IMG/VR virus record: IMGVR_UViG_3300005253_003504
Coordinates: 1 to 35,926 of that record
DNA: 35,926 bases
From: a virus
Reading direction: 5' to 3' (one strand)
The translations under genes were made by a program, and so were the position numbers. Below the pieces are notes generated by a model, which worked only from the letters and a program-made list of their open reading frames with translations, had not been told where the DNA came from and made no database searches. Positions 9,382 to 16,812 of the stretch are shown piece after piece (position 1 is the first letter of the stretch; every line of letters begins with the position of its first letter).

Positions 9382-10145
9382 TAGTAATTCTTGATTTTGG
9401 TCTGACTAGGTCTAAACCCAACAATGGACCATGAGTTAAACATAGACCAGTATTTAGTACCTTCCAAACGTAGTTTGAAACGATCGATACCACCAACAAA
9501 TCGAATAGTAGTTATATGTCTACAACCAGGACGAATACATTTTTTATTCAATGTCCTACAAGTAGTAGTACAACGACCGAACCAGTCAATTTGCCTTCGA
9601 ACTCTTTTGTCCAGGTTATCACGATTTGGAATTGTAATAACCATTGTAATATTATAGTGCCGAGACTGTGCAACAAAATACCCAAATAGTCTTACTAACT
9701 TATCTGAAGGAGTTCTAGAATCAAATAGTTTGATAGCTTCATCAAAAAGAATCGTGCTATCCATAATATCGATACCGAGTGACTTCAGAGCACGTTCAAC
9801 AGTAGTTTCTCCGGCCCCTTCTTCATCCGCGTTAGCAATATCTGAAATCTGATCTAGCTGTTCAACAAAATCTCTTTCACTAAGAAACTTGAAAGGCCCA
9901 AAGTTATCAGTCATACCAACTTTAGTACCAACAATAATTACAGGCTTACCAAACATCTCACGAAGTTCATATGCCAGAGCTACCGAGGATAGAGATTTAC
10001 CTCTACCTTTCTTACCCTCTAGAAGAACAATCTGGTTCAGAAGATAAGACAACAGTCTTTTCTTCTTATCTTCATTTTGTCGCGCTTGAATTTGTTTCCA
10101 AACCTTAAAGCGATCTGCTTGAGTTGTATCTTCTTTGATTAACAT
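9381..10145 (-). CDS. FtsK/HerA/Zot-type P-loop ATPase, putative packaging or extrusion motor
   Basis: 254 residues. Walker A is GKKGRGKS (44-51) and Walker B is TILFDEA (131-137). A sensor-like strand follows in QSRHYNITMVITIPN (160-174), then arginines in DKRVRRQIDW (179-188). The family logic (hydrophobic beta strand, DEA, S/R/H then a TIPN strand) fits the Zot/HerA-FtsK group used by filamentous phages for extrusion and by membrane-containing viruses for packaging. A four-Cys cluster (C192, C196, C203, C208) suggests a bound zinc near the C-terminus. There is no transmembrane helix in the protein itself. Lying among membrane-protein genes, it is the best candidate for the genome-packaging or virion-assembly motor. 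It does not resemble a large terminase. Confidence 0.75.
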   Translation of the reverse strand: MLIKEDTTQADRFKVWKQIQARQNEDKKKRLLSYLLNQIVLLEGKKGRGKSLSSVALAYELREMFGKPVIIVGTKVGMTDNFGPFKFLSERDFVEQLDQISDIANADEEGAGETTVERALKSLGIDIMDSTILFDEAIKLFDSRTPSDKLVRLFGYFVAQSRHYNITMVITIPNRDNLDKRVRRQIDWFGRCTTTCRTLNKKCIRPGCRHITTIRFVGGIDRFKLRLEGTKYWSMFNSWSIVGFRPSQTKIKNY

Positions 10146-10147
10146 GG

Positions 10148-10741
10148 TTACAACGAAGCCTCTTCTTCATCCGTACCATCACCCTTATGCAAGCCCCTAA
10201 TGAGTTCAACAGCTTCTAAACGTCCTTTACGATCTTTAGAGATCATCCTCTTATCGAATTCAGTAACAAAGATAGAAAGTAAGCTTTCACCTCTTGCAAT
10301 CCTTTCTTCATCATAAGCTGCATCAATAATCTTTGCTCTCACCAAAGGTAAAATCATCCTTGGAGGAGTTTCAGTCATCTTAGTTAGATCGCTTCTTCCT
10401 TTAGGATCAAACATTTGCCGAAAACCTGGAGGACCACCTTCTCCTCCAAACTCGTCATCTAAGTCATCATACGAGTATGCTTCTGGAAGCTCAAAATTTT
10501 GCTCTGGAACTAATTCAGTACTTTCTTCAACCGAGTTCTCTGTTGATTGAATGTCCTCTTCACTTGCATCAGACCCTTCGTTACTTGACTCTGCTGCTGC
10601 AAAAGCGTACTCTGGAAGTTCGAAGTTTTGCTCCGAACTTTCTTCCTCTTGGTCATCCTCAATAGTCTCCGGAAGATTAGCTAAAGGGTTTTCACTAAAT
10701 AAAGAAGAGTCTTGAGGATGAGCATTATTTTCAATACTCAT
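10148..10741 (-). CDS. acidic, partly disordered virion-module protein
   Basis: 197 residues. The first half is very acidic and Ser/Glu rich, with a repeated motif EQNFELPE (about 38-45 and 79-86). The second half is more folded and basic (ILPLVRAKIIDAAYDEERIARGESL, split around 130-154). The start overlaps the previous stop by four bases (ATGA). It may be a scaffold or linker for the ATPase encoded directly downstream. No family recognised. Confidence 0.65.
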   Translation of the reverse strand: MSIENNAHPQDSSLFSENPLANLPETIEDDQEEESSEQNFELPEYAFAAAESSNEGSDASEEDIQSTENSVEESTELVPEQNFELPEAYSYDDLDDEFGGEGGPPGFRQMFDPKGRSDLTKMTETPPRMILPLVRAKIIDAAYDEERIARGESLLSIFVTEFDKRMISKDRKGRLEAVELIRGLHKGDGTDEEEASL

Positions 10742-11334
10742 GCTAGACTCCTAAGGAAAATATCCATATCCTGAACTTGTTGAAAAATGATGAATAGAAA
10801 TACACCCAAACCAATAATTCCTGCTCCAAGAAGAATTCCCAAAATCACAAGAGGACTCTTAAAATTCGAAGGACCTAGTCCTATAGAATCAGCTGCATCT
10901 TGCCACGTAGCCTTCAACATCTTCTCATCAGTAATGTACTTCAAAGTTTTTGCTGTAATTACTGTTTCAATCTGTTCAGGATCAAAAGGCTCAGCGTTAT
11001 TTCGCATGAACAAAAGTGTTGGAACACTCTCTTGCATCCATACAGGAAATCCTTTTGGCCATTTAGACCAGAAAGACTTCTTCGGAACAATAAGATATTC
11101 TTCATCACCATCCCCGTGTTTGGATTTAATGATGCCAGACTCGTCGATTGGAAGTAACTCTTCTGTTGTTTGTCTGTTTGTTTCGATAAAATGTGCTACC
11201 ACTTTACCCTGGACCTTTCGACGGACCCAGAGCATAGTGAAGAACATCGTAACCGCAACAAAGCCGAGAGTAAATCCTCCGACAATTAATAGTGCCTGTC
11301 CTAGTGTGGACAGAATTGTTACGCCTTCATCCAT
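10738..11334 (-). CDS. membrane protein with two transmembrane helices
   Basis: 198 residues: helix about 10-37 (ending in the basic WVRRKVQGK), a cytoplasmic-type middle domain, and a second helix at about 160-186 (PLVILGILLGAGIIGLGVFLF). Start ATG with GGAAG six bases upstream. It sits between the 1523-residue protein and the ATPase and is likely part of the assembly machinery. Function unknown. Confidence 0.68.
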   Translation of the reverse strand: MDEGVTILSTLGQALLIVGGFTLGFVAVTMFFTMLWVRRKVQGKVVAHFIETNRQTTEELLPIDESGIIKSKHGDGDEEYLIVPKKSFWSKWPKGFPVWMQESVPTLLFMRNNAEPFDPEQIETVITAKTLKYITDEKMLKATWQDAADSIGLGPSNFKSPLVILGILLGAGIIGLGVFLFIIFQQVQDMDIFLRSLA

Positions 11335-11346
11335 GAGTATCTTCCA

Positions 11347-11718
11347 TTAATCCCTAAAAGGGTCGCCCTCGAAAATGTCTTCTTCTGGGGGCCTGTTATG
11401 TGATGCAGTAGTAGCTCCTAATTGCTTAAAGCGCTCTTTAGCACCGCTAAGGAGACCACCACTATTTTCCTCTAAATCGTCTACATCTCTGTGTGATATT
11501 CTTTTTAGAGCGTCGTCTGTAGGTACTCCATCCTCTCTAAGCTTCTGCTTTACTATACTAGTTGCTTTTGTACGATCTCTAGTAGGTAACCGATACCGTC
11601 TTGTTACCTCTAGATCGTCCTCTGCATTAGCTGCTTCTAATTCATCAAGAAACGGGCCTGCAAGAATTCTCTTGCCTTCTCGAGTTACCCCGAAGACCCA
11701 AAAATATGTATGTGCCAT
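11347..11718 (-). CDS. hypothetical basic protein of the virion module
   Basis: 123 soluble residues. The N-terminus (YFWVFGVTREGKRILAGPF) looks like a small beta fold; the rest is charged and helical. It begins just after the stop of the 1523-residue protein. No family recognised. Confidence 0.6.
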   Translation of the reverse strand: MAHTYFWVFGVTREGKRILAGPFLDELEAANAEDDLEVTRRYRLPTRDRTKATSIVKQKLREDGVPTDDALKRISHRDVDDLEENSGGLLSGAKERFKQLGATTASHNRPPEEDIFEGDPFRD

Positions 11719-11721
11719 GTT

Positions 11722-14700
11722 TTAGAAATCCACGTTCTTTGGATTGAAAAATGCGTCTACCGAAGGTTCAAAAGCTTTAAGTCCTCCTTCCTGAGGATCT
11801 AAAGCAGAACCAATGTTACCAAGCACAGCTCCCTCAATTCCAGTAGCTTCTCCTCTAGCAGTGAACCACGCAGCCCACTCATCGTAAGTACTAGCATCAG
11901 GTTCAAAACCAATCTTCTTGATTCTGTTCCATGCTTCCTTAGGCCCTCTAGTAGAAGTAGTTCCTTGTGGAGGAGTAATATCGTAAACGATATCATCCTC
12001 AGTGAAAGGAGGATAAATACCAATATAGATATTACCCATTGGCCAAGAAAAACCACCCTGCCTAACTCTTAGAAGTCTACGCCTAACTCCTAATGCACCA
12101 GCAGCAGCCCCTGCAGGAAGTATGGCTCTTCGTGGAGTAACTGGAACAACCTCTACTTCAATTCTAGTAGGCCTACGCCGTGTAACAGGTCTTATAGGTT
12201 GAGTTCCTGGTTGTACAGGTTCTATAGGTAGTACAGGTTGAATTTCTTCGAACTCTGCAAACTCATCTTGTGGAGTTGTCATTCTAGATTCCTTCAATTC
12301 TGGACGAGGAACATCAACAAGAGTGATATCCCCAGCTTTCCTAGTTACCTCGTTTTTAATTTCCGTAATTCTTCCAGTTTCAGGAGCAGCTGTAAACCAC
12401 TCAGCCCACTCATCTAAGCTATTTACACCAATGGTAAATCCATCCCTTTGAATACTATCCCAAGCTTGAATAGGCCCTCTAACCATCACCGTACCTTTAG
12501 GTCTTATAGTAGTATACTTGATATCTTTTTCCCTGTAAGGAGCAAATACCGTTACGTACACTCTAGCTTGTAACCAAGTATATCCTGAAGTAAGCTTTAG
12601 CTTCCTAACTTGACCAATCTTACCCTTGGGAGACTCAACATCTAATCTTATTCGAGGGTGAATTCTCCTATCTCTCTGCTTTATCAGCCTAACCAAATCC
12701 TCAGTTACAACTTTAGTTTTAGTAGGTTGAGGAGCTCCTTCTTCTTCAGGCTCAGGTTGTCCAGATATACTAGGCTCTTCTGCAGGCTCCTCCCCTGTGA
12801 GTGATGAAGGTTGTTCTCCAGGAACTGGAACTTTTGCAGGTTCTTCTATAGGAACTTCCCCTGGCTCTTTTCCAGGTTCTTCCCCAGGTTGTCTTATTGG
12901 AGTAACCCCTGGAATAGTTTCTGGAATTTCAACAGGAGCAAGAGCAGGTTCAAGATCAGGAGCTCGAGCAGGTTCAAGATCAGGAGCAAAAGCAGGTTCA
13001 AGATCAGGAGCTCTAGTAGGAGCAAACTCTGGAGCAGTCTCAGGTTCTGGAAGTGCAGGAATTACTGTACCTATTTCAGGAACAATCTGTTCTTCAGTGA
13101 GAATACCGGGCAATTCTTGGGGAATACCTGCTAATGCAAATACACCCTTTGGTCTAGATATAATTGCTCCAGGACTACTAGTAGCTCTTAAGAAAGTAGC
13201 AATCTCACTTCTTGCAACAGGACTTGCTGCTACAACTATCTCAGCTTGAGTAAGAACAGCAACTCCCCCTCCTGAGGGATCATAATCTACACTACCTCCC
13301 ACACCACTACCACCAGGGCCACCTCCAGATACTTTAGTTTCAGGTTCAAATCTGACTGACCTAGTTTCGACAACAGTAGCTTCATCCGCTGCTCTAAGCT
13401 TAGCTATCTTTACCTCTAACTTGGTAATCCTAGAACTTACTTGTTTTTCTGTTTGTAATATAGTAACGAGAGGATGTCCGATTTCATCTCCTCTAGCAGA
13501 AAATACAGGAATGTCATCTGAAATAGTTCCTAGCTTAGTTACGAGAGAATCTAGATCATCTTTCAACCTAGCTATTTTTGCAGCATTCTTTGTTTGACTA
13601 GCACTTTTCTTTACTACTTCAATACGATCTTCTAGCTTGTTTATTTTGAAGAGAAGATTTTCTTCTTCTGTAGTAATCCCTTGTTTTGCTTTTTCTAACT
13701 GCTCTTTAAGAGGGCCTAACTTCCTCTTTAAGACTTGCTTTCTTGAAAGGGTTAATGTCTCATCAAAGAGTTCCTTTTCTATTGCAGCAATCTCATCTTC
13801 TAACTTAAGCACCCTAGCTTTACTTAAGACCTTAGGATCTCGAAGGCGTAAAAGATTTCGAGCCTTAACTACTTGAGCTTGTAAAGTATTAATTTCATCA
13901 CTTAGCTTAGTTACTTCAGGACCAAAATTATCAGCTCCCTTACGAATAACTTCTACAACTTCATCTTGCAAGCCTGCAATACGAGTTTGCAAACTTAAAA
14001 TTTCAGGAGTATCTACAACTTTAAATGGTGCAACTCTCTTAGCTCTAACACTAGAAAGAGTATCTACTAACTCAAATAATTCATCCTTCAGCTTTGTTAC
14101 TCGAGCACTTTCCAGAGGAACTCCTTTGTCTATCTGAGTTATAGTTTCAATAACTCTAGGTCTACCACCAGTTCTAGGAGTAGGAAGGTTTTTCAAGTCC
14201 TGAATAAAAGTTTCAAGCTTCGTGATATCAGAACCAACTTTATCAGCAGAAGCACTTTTCCGGCCTTTAAGAAGATCGTCAAAACTCTTTACAGGAGCAT
14301 CTACATCAATCTTACGTATCTCAGACTCGAGTTTAACTCTAAGTCCTGCTAACTCATCCTGAGCCTTAATTAAATCTCCTGCAACATCTCTTTCTTTTCC
14401 TATAGCAATAGCACCGCCAGCTTGCCTTCTTAGCTTTTGCAAACTCCTAGAACGTTTAGGATCTAATATCTCTTGCATACGTTCTACAGTACGAGCTATA
14501 GTCCTACCTTCACTTATCTGAGCTGTAACTTCTTTTCTAATAAGCAATTCAGCTGCTTCACGAGCAACATTTAACTCTGCTCCTGCCAAGCGAGTATTTT
14601 GTATTCCCCAAAGAAGCATTCTATCACTTACAAGGCGTTCTACAGCACTACCTGGAGGTAAAGCACTTTCAATCCCTCTAACTATAATGGAATTTATTTC

Positions 14701-16293
14701 AGTATCTAGCCTTAATGCATCTGCAAGAGTTAACAATTGACTGTCAGATAGAGGTTCAGTTATTTCAATAACGCCTTGAGTATTTCTAGGTCTAAAAGGA
14801 ACGTCATCAATAGAACGTCCTATAGCCTCTAAAGCTTCAGGTCGCCCTTTTAAGACATCATCAACAATTCCTGAATTACGAATTCCTCTTGCAGTTGGTT
14901 GAATAGCTATTTCAAAGACCTGAGACCCATCTTCTATCTTCTCTGAAAGCTTAGCTACATCAGCTAAATACTTCAAATTGTCACTAGCGACTACCTCAAT
15001 ATTAGGAGCAATCTTCTGAACCTTACTTACCTGAGTAACAATCTTAACTGTTTCATCCGCAGAATCAGTAGTAGCTTTTATAACTATCCTACCTAAGTCA
15101 TCTCCCTTGAAGGCTAGTTTAGTCAAGGCAGATACTGGCCCCATGACTATAGTAACATCTCCTACAGCAGATAACAAAGTTAGACCAGTTCCACTAATTC
15201 TCTCTCCTGTAGATAAACTATCCCAGTTCTCAACAAGTCTTTTTGCCTCTCTAAAAGTTCCATAGATAGGAATAAGTGAAAGACCAATTTCTTTACCCAG
15301 GCTCCCCAAAGTAGCTTGCACAACTTCATCGTTTACCAAATCTAAAGCCAAAGGGTTAGATTTTTCTAAGTCCATCCCTAAAGCAAAAGCTTTATTCTTA
15401 AGACTGGTCTTACTAACTTGCTGACTTACAGTAAGTAGATCATCAGGAGTCTGCAACAAAACTATAGCAGCTCTATCACTGAAATTTAGCTCTATAGCAG
15501 CAGCTTTTATTTCCTCTGGAATGGTCTGAATAAGTGCTTGTTCACTAGCACTATCTTTTGTAAGAGTAAAGACTGCACTAGCAAGATCTGATCTTCCAGC
15601 TTGAACTAATTCTGTAACAATTTGTGAAGCTTCAAAACTACCTGAGTCTGCTCGCAACAGAGTAATAGCTTCATTAGCGCTATTTACTAATCTTTCTTCC
15701 TTACTAATCTTAGGGGGAGCACCCGTAACCTCAAAAAATTGACTAACAGAAGCCGCTTCTTTAACTGCTTTATCAATAATTGCCTGAGCTACTTTTACAG
15801 GTTTTGATACCCCAGCAACAATTTGAGTAGTTTCACCTTCATCAATTCTAGCGAGTTGTCTTTCTAAAACAGTATCTCCAGTACGTGAAAGTAAAGCAGG
15901 AGCTATCTTAGCTACTGGAACCGTAATAGCATTTAACTCAACCGCAATTTGTGATATCTCTTTCGTACCTTCCTTAACTTCAACTATTCTTGTAATTGGA
16001 GTATGAGGTACTTGGGGACTAATAGAACTAAGAGGAGTAATAGAAGCAATACCCTCTTGAGTAACAACGGTAGAAGACTCTACAAGGGCAATAGGCACTA
16101 GAACAGTAGTGGTACTTCCGTCACCTTCGGTAATAACAACTTCTCTAAATTGGGGAGACGTTTGGTCGTCTACAAAACCCGAATTACTAAGGGATGACGG
16201 ATCAGTAATTTGTGAAGTAACAATCGGGACCTGAATCCGAGATTCAGTACCATCTCTCTCTTGTACTATTAACGTACGAAACTGTGTTGCCAT
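11722..16293 (-). CDS. giant repeat-containing virion-module protein
   Basis: About 1523 residues, using the ATG at 16293 (MATQFRTL); an in-frame GTG at 16320 is possible, and neither has a strong ribosome site. Three related N-terminal units read FRTLIVQERDGTESRIQVPI, FREVVITEGDGSTTTVLVPI and ITRIVEVKEGTKEISQIAVE. A hydrophobic patch (LTLLSAVGDVTIVMGPVSAL) lies in the first third. Roughly residues 590-1000 form long charged helices typical of coiled coils. A Gly-rich hinge and a Pro/Glu/Ala tract with APDLEPA repeats follow. The C-terminal ~330 residues hold two copies of a domain with WLQARVYVTVFAPY / SWPMGNIYIGIYPPF, RGPxxAW and DEWAxWFTA. Its place between the putative major protein and the ATPase suggests a structural or scaffold role. 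A tape measure is a less likely alternative. Confidence 0.7.
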   Translation of the reverse strand: MATQFRTLIVQERDGTESRIQVPIVTSQITDPSSLSNSGFVDDQTSPQFREVVITEGDGSTTTVLVPIALVESSTVVTQEGIASITPLSSISPQVPHTPITRIVEVKEGTKEISQIAVELNAITVPVAKIAPALLSRTGDTVLERQLARIDEGETTQIVAGVSKPVKVAQAIIDKAVKEAASVSQFFEVTGAPPKISKEERLVNSANEAITLLRADSGSFEASQIVTELVQAGRSDLASAVFTLTKDSASEQALIQTIPEEIKAAAIELNFSDRAAIVLLQTPDDLLTVSQQVSKTSLKNKAFALGMDLEKSNPLALDLVNDEVVQATLGSLGKEIGLSLIPIYGTFREAKRLVENWDSLSTGERISGTGLTLLSAVGDVTIVMGPVSALTKLAFKGDDLGRIVIKATTDSADETVKIVTQVSKVQKIAPNIEVVASDNLKYLADVAKLSEKIEDGSQVFEIAIQPTARGIRNSGIVDDVLKGRPEALEAIGRSIDDVPFRPRNTQGVIEITEPLSDSQLLTLADALRLDTEINSIIVRGIESALPPGSAVERLVSDRMLLWGIQNTRLAGAELNVAREAAELLIRKEVTAQISEGRTIARTVERMQEILDPKRSRSLQKLRRQAGGAIAIGKERDVAGDLIKAQDELAGLRVKLESEIRKIDVDAPVKSFDDLLKGRKSASADKVGSDITKLETFIQDLKNLPTPRTGGRPRVIETITQIDKGVPLESARVTKLKDELFELVDTLSSVRAKRVAPFKVVDTPEILSLQTRIAGLQDEVVEVIRKGADNFGPEVTKLSDEINTLQAQVVKARNLLRLRDPKVLSKARVLKLEDEIAAIEKELFDETLTLSRKQVLKRKLGPLKEQLEKAKQGITTEEENLLFKINKLEDRIEVVKKSASQTKNAAKIARLKDDLDSLVTKLGTISDDIPVFSARGDEIGHPLVTILQTEKQVSSRITKLEVKIAKLRAADEATVVETRSVRFEPETKVSGGGPGGSGVGGSVDYDPSGGGVAVLTQAEIVVAASPVARSEIATFLRATSSPGAIISRPKGVFALAGIPQELPGILTEEQIVPEIGTVIPALPEPETAPEFAPTRAPDLEPAFAPDLEPARAPDLEPALAPVEIPETIPGVTPIRQPGEEPGKEPGEVPIEEPAKVPVPGEQPSSLTGEEPAEEPSISGQPEPEEEGAPQPTKTKVVTEDLVRLIKQRDRRIHPRIRLDVESPKGKIGQVRKLKLTSGYTWLQARVYVTVFAPYREKDIKYTTIRPKGTVMVRGPIQAWDSIQRDGFTIGVNSLDEWAEWFTAAPETGRITEIKNEVTRKAGDITLVDVPRPELKESRMTTPQDEFAEFEEIQPVLPIEPVQPGTQPIRPVTRRRPTRIEVEVVPVTPRRAILPAGAAAGALGVRRRLLRVRQGGFSWPMGNIYIGIYPPFTEDDIVYDITPPQGTTSTRGPKEAWNRIKKIGFEPDASTYDEWAAWFTARGEATGIEGAVLGNIGSALDPQEGGLKAFEPSVDAFFNPKNVDF
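12943..13014. repeat. three tandem 24-bp units inside the giant protein gene
   Basis: The + strand shows AGCAGGTTCAAGATCAGGAG at 12943, 12967 and 12991, each followed by four variable bases. The units encode APDLEPA plus one variable residue, within a longer Pro/Glu-rich linker. Near-identity at DNA level points to recent slippage expansion. Confidence 0.9.
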
Positions 16294-16374
16294 GGGCTTA
16301 TATAGAACTGGAGGGAGCACGGCCGCAATTGCTAAACCGTACTCCCTCTAATCCATCCTTAGCTTTTAAAGCTT

Positions 16375-16391
16375 ACACTCAATCGGAGTGT
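16375..16391 (-). terminator. small hairpin downstream of the putative major protein gene
   Basis: ACACTC and GAGTGT pair around a five-base loop, a few bases after the stop of the 67-residue protein. No U-tract follows directly, so it may only attenuate transcription into the giant gene or protect the 3' end of an abundant transcript. It is weak evidence for termination. Confidence 0.3.
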
Positions 16392-16398
16392 CGTTCGA

Positions 16399-16602
16399 TT
16401 AAACCGAGCGAAGCTTCGAAAGACCCAGGAAGAGACCCACGACGGTAATGATCGCGATCACGGGCGGAATCAGGGGCACGATAGCAAGCGACAGCGAAGA
16501 CCAGGTCGACGTGTCAAGTGAATCGAAAAGACCCTGAACCACTACGAAGGCGATCATGCCGAGGATACCTGCCACGAGGGCATTAATCAGCATGTCAATC
16601 AT
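16399..16602 (-). CDS. 67-residue two-transmembrane protein, candidate major virion protein
   Basis: Starting at the ATG at 16602, which has AAGGAG nine bases upstream, the product is MIDMLINALVAGILGM... with two hydrophobic helices (about 4-26 and 38-60), a short polar turn (DSLDTSTWSS) and a basic C-terminus (KLRSV). A longer frame to 16668 exists but lacks a ribosome site and would start at about the transcription start. The gene is about 53% GC by hand count against about 40% around it, has its own consensus promoter and starts the virion module: all signs of very high expression. Small two-helix proteins of this kind are the major capsid proteins of archaeal spindle-shaped viruses; tiny hydrophobic coat proteins are also used by filamentous phages. 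A holin or minor membrane protein is the alternative. Confidence 0.6.
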   Translation of the reverse strand: MIDMLINALVAGILGMIAFVVVQGLFDSLDTSTWSSLSLAIVPLIPPVIAIITVVGLFLGLSKLRSV

Positions 16603-16611
16603 GCGGTTTTT

Positions 16612-16617
16612 CTCCTT
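16612..16617 (-). promoter_or_regulatory. ribosome binding site of the two-helix protein
   Basis: AAGGAG on the minus strand, nine bases before the ATG at 16602. It decides between this start and upstream in-frame ATGs that lack such a site. Confidence 0.75.
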
Positions 16618-16667
16618 GGAGAGTAACTTCATCACAAAGGGATACTTATTTAGTTTCCCGTGTTCCA

Positions 16668-16697
16668 ATTATACTCTCCGGTCATCTGCTGTGACAA
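16668..16697 (-). promoter_or_regulatory. sigma-70-type promoter of the virion module
   Basis: On the minus strand TTGTCA (16692-16697) is followed by an 18-bp spacer and a perfect TATAAT (16668-16673). Transcription would start near 16661, leaving a leader of about 60 nt before the 67-residue protein. It lies in a 210-bp gene-free region between the polymerase stop (16813) and the late module. The rest of that gap holds an imperfect 8-bp hairpin (about 16720-16757) and nothing else I can name. Confidence 0.75.
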
Positions 16698-16812
16698 GGA
16701 TTGACTTGATTGTCTTGTTGTGTGCTCTCAGAATTAAGATAAAATGTTTTAGAGAGTGCTACACGTATAGCCCTTAGCTTGAAAGAATCCCACTAACCAA
16801 GCCCAATTAATA

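Noticed and set aside
9647-9657. TATAAT-like box inside the ATPase gene
   Set aside because: No acceptable -35 at 16-18 bp and no gene start at a suitable distance.
10787-11350. 187-residue open frame on the + strand
   Set aside because: Lies opposite a membrane-protein gene with clear helices, starts and overlaps; composition is that of an antisense shadow.
12797-13249. Gly/Ser-rich 150-residue + strand frame
   Set aside because: Antisense of the Pro/Glu-rich repeats in the giant protein; its repeats follow from the 24-bp units.
11722-16293. Giant protein as tail tape measure
   Set aside because: Coiled coils fit, but there are no tail tube, assembly chaperone or baseplate neighbours, and the duplicated C-terminal domains and Pro-rich linker are atypical.
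2-16796. Shared 13-mer TAGTGGGATTCTT at the left edge and (minus strand) near 16784-16796, as a possible att or terminal repeat
   Set aside because: About ten chance 13-mer matches are expected in a window this size, and the left copy is coding.
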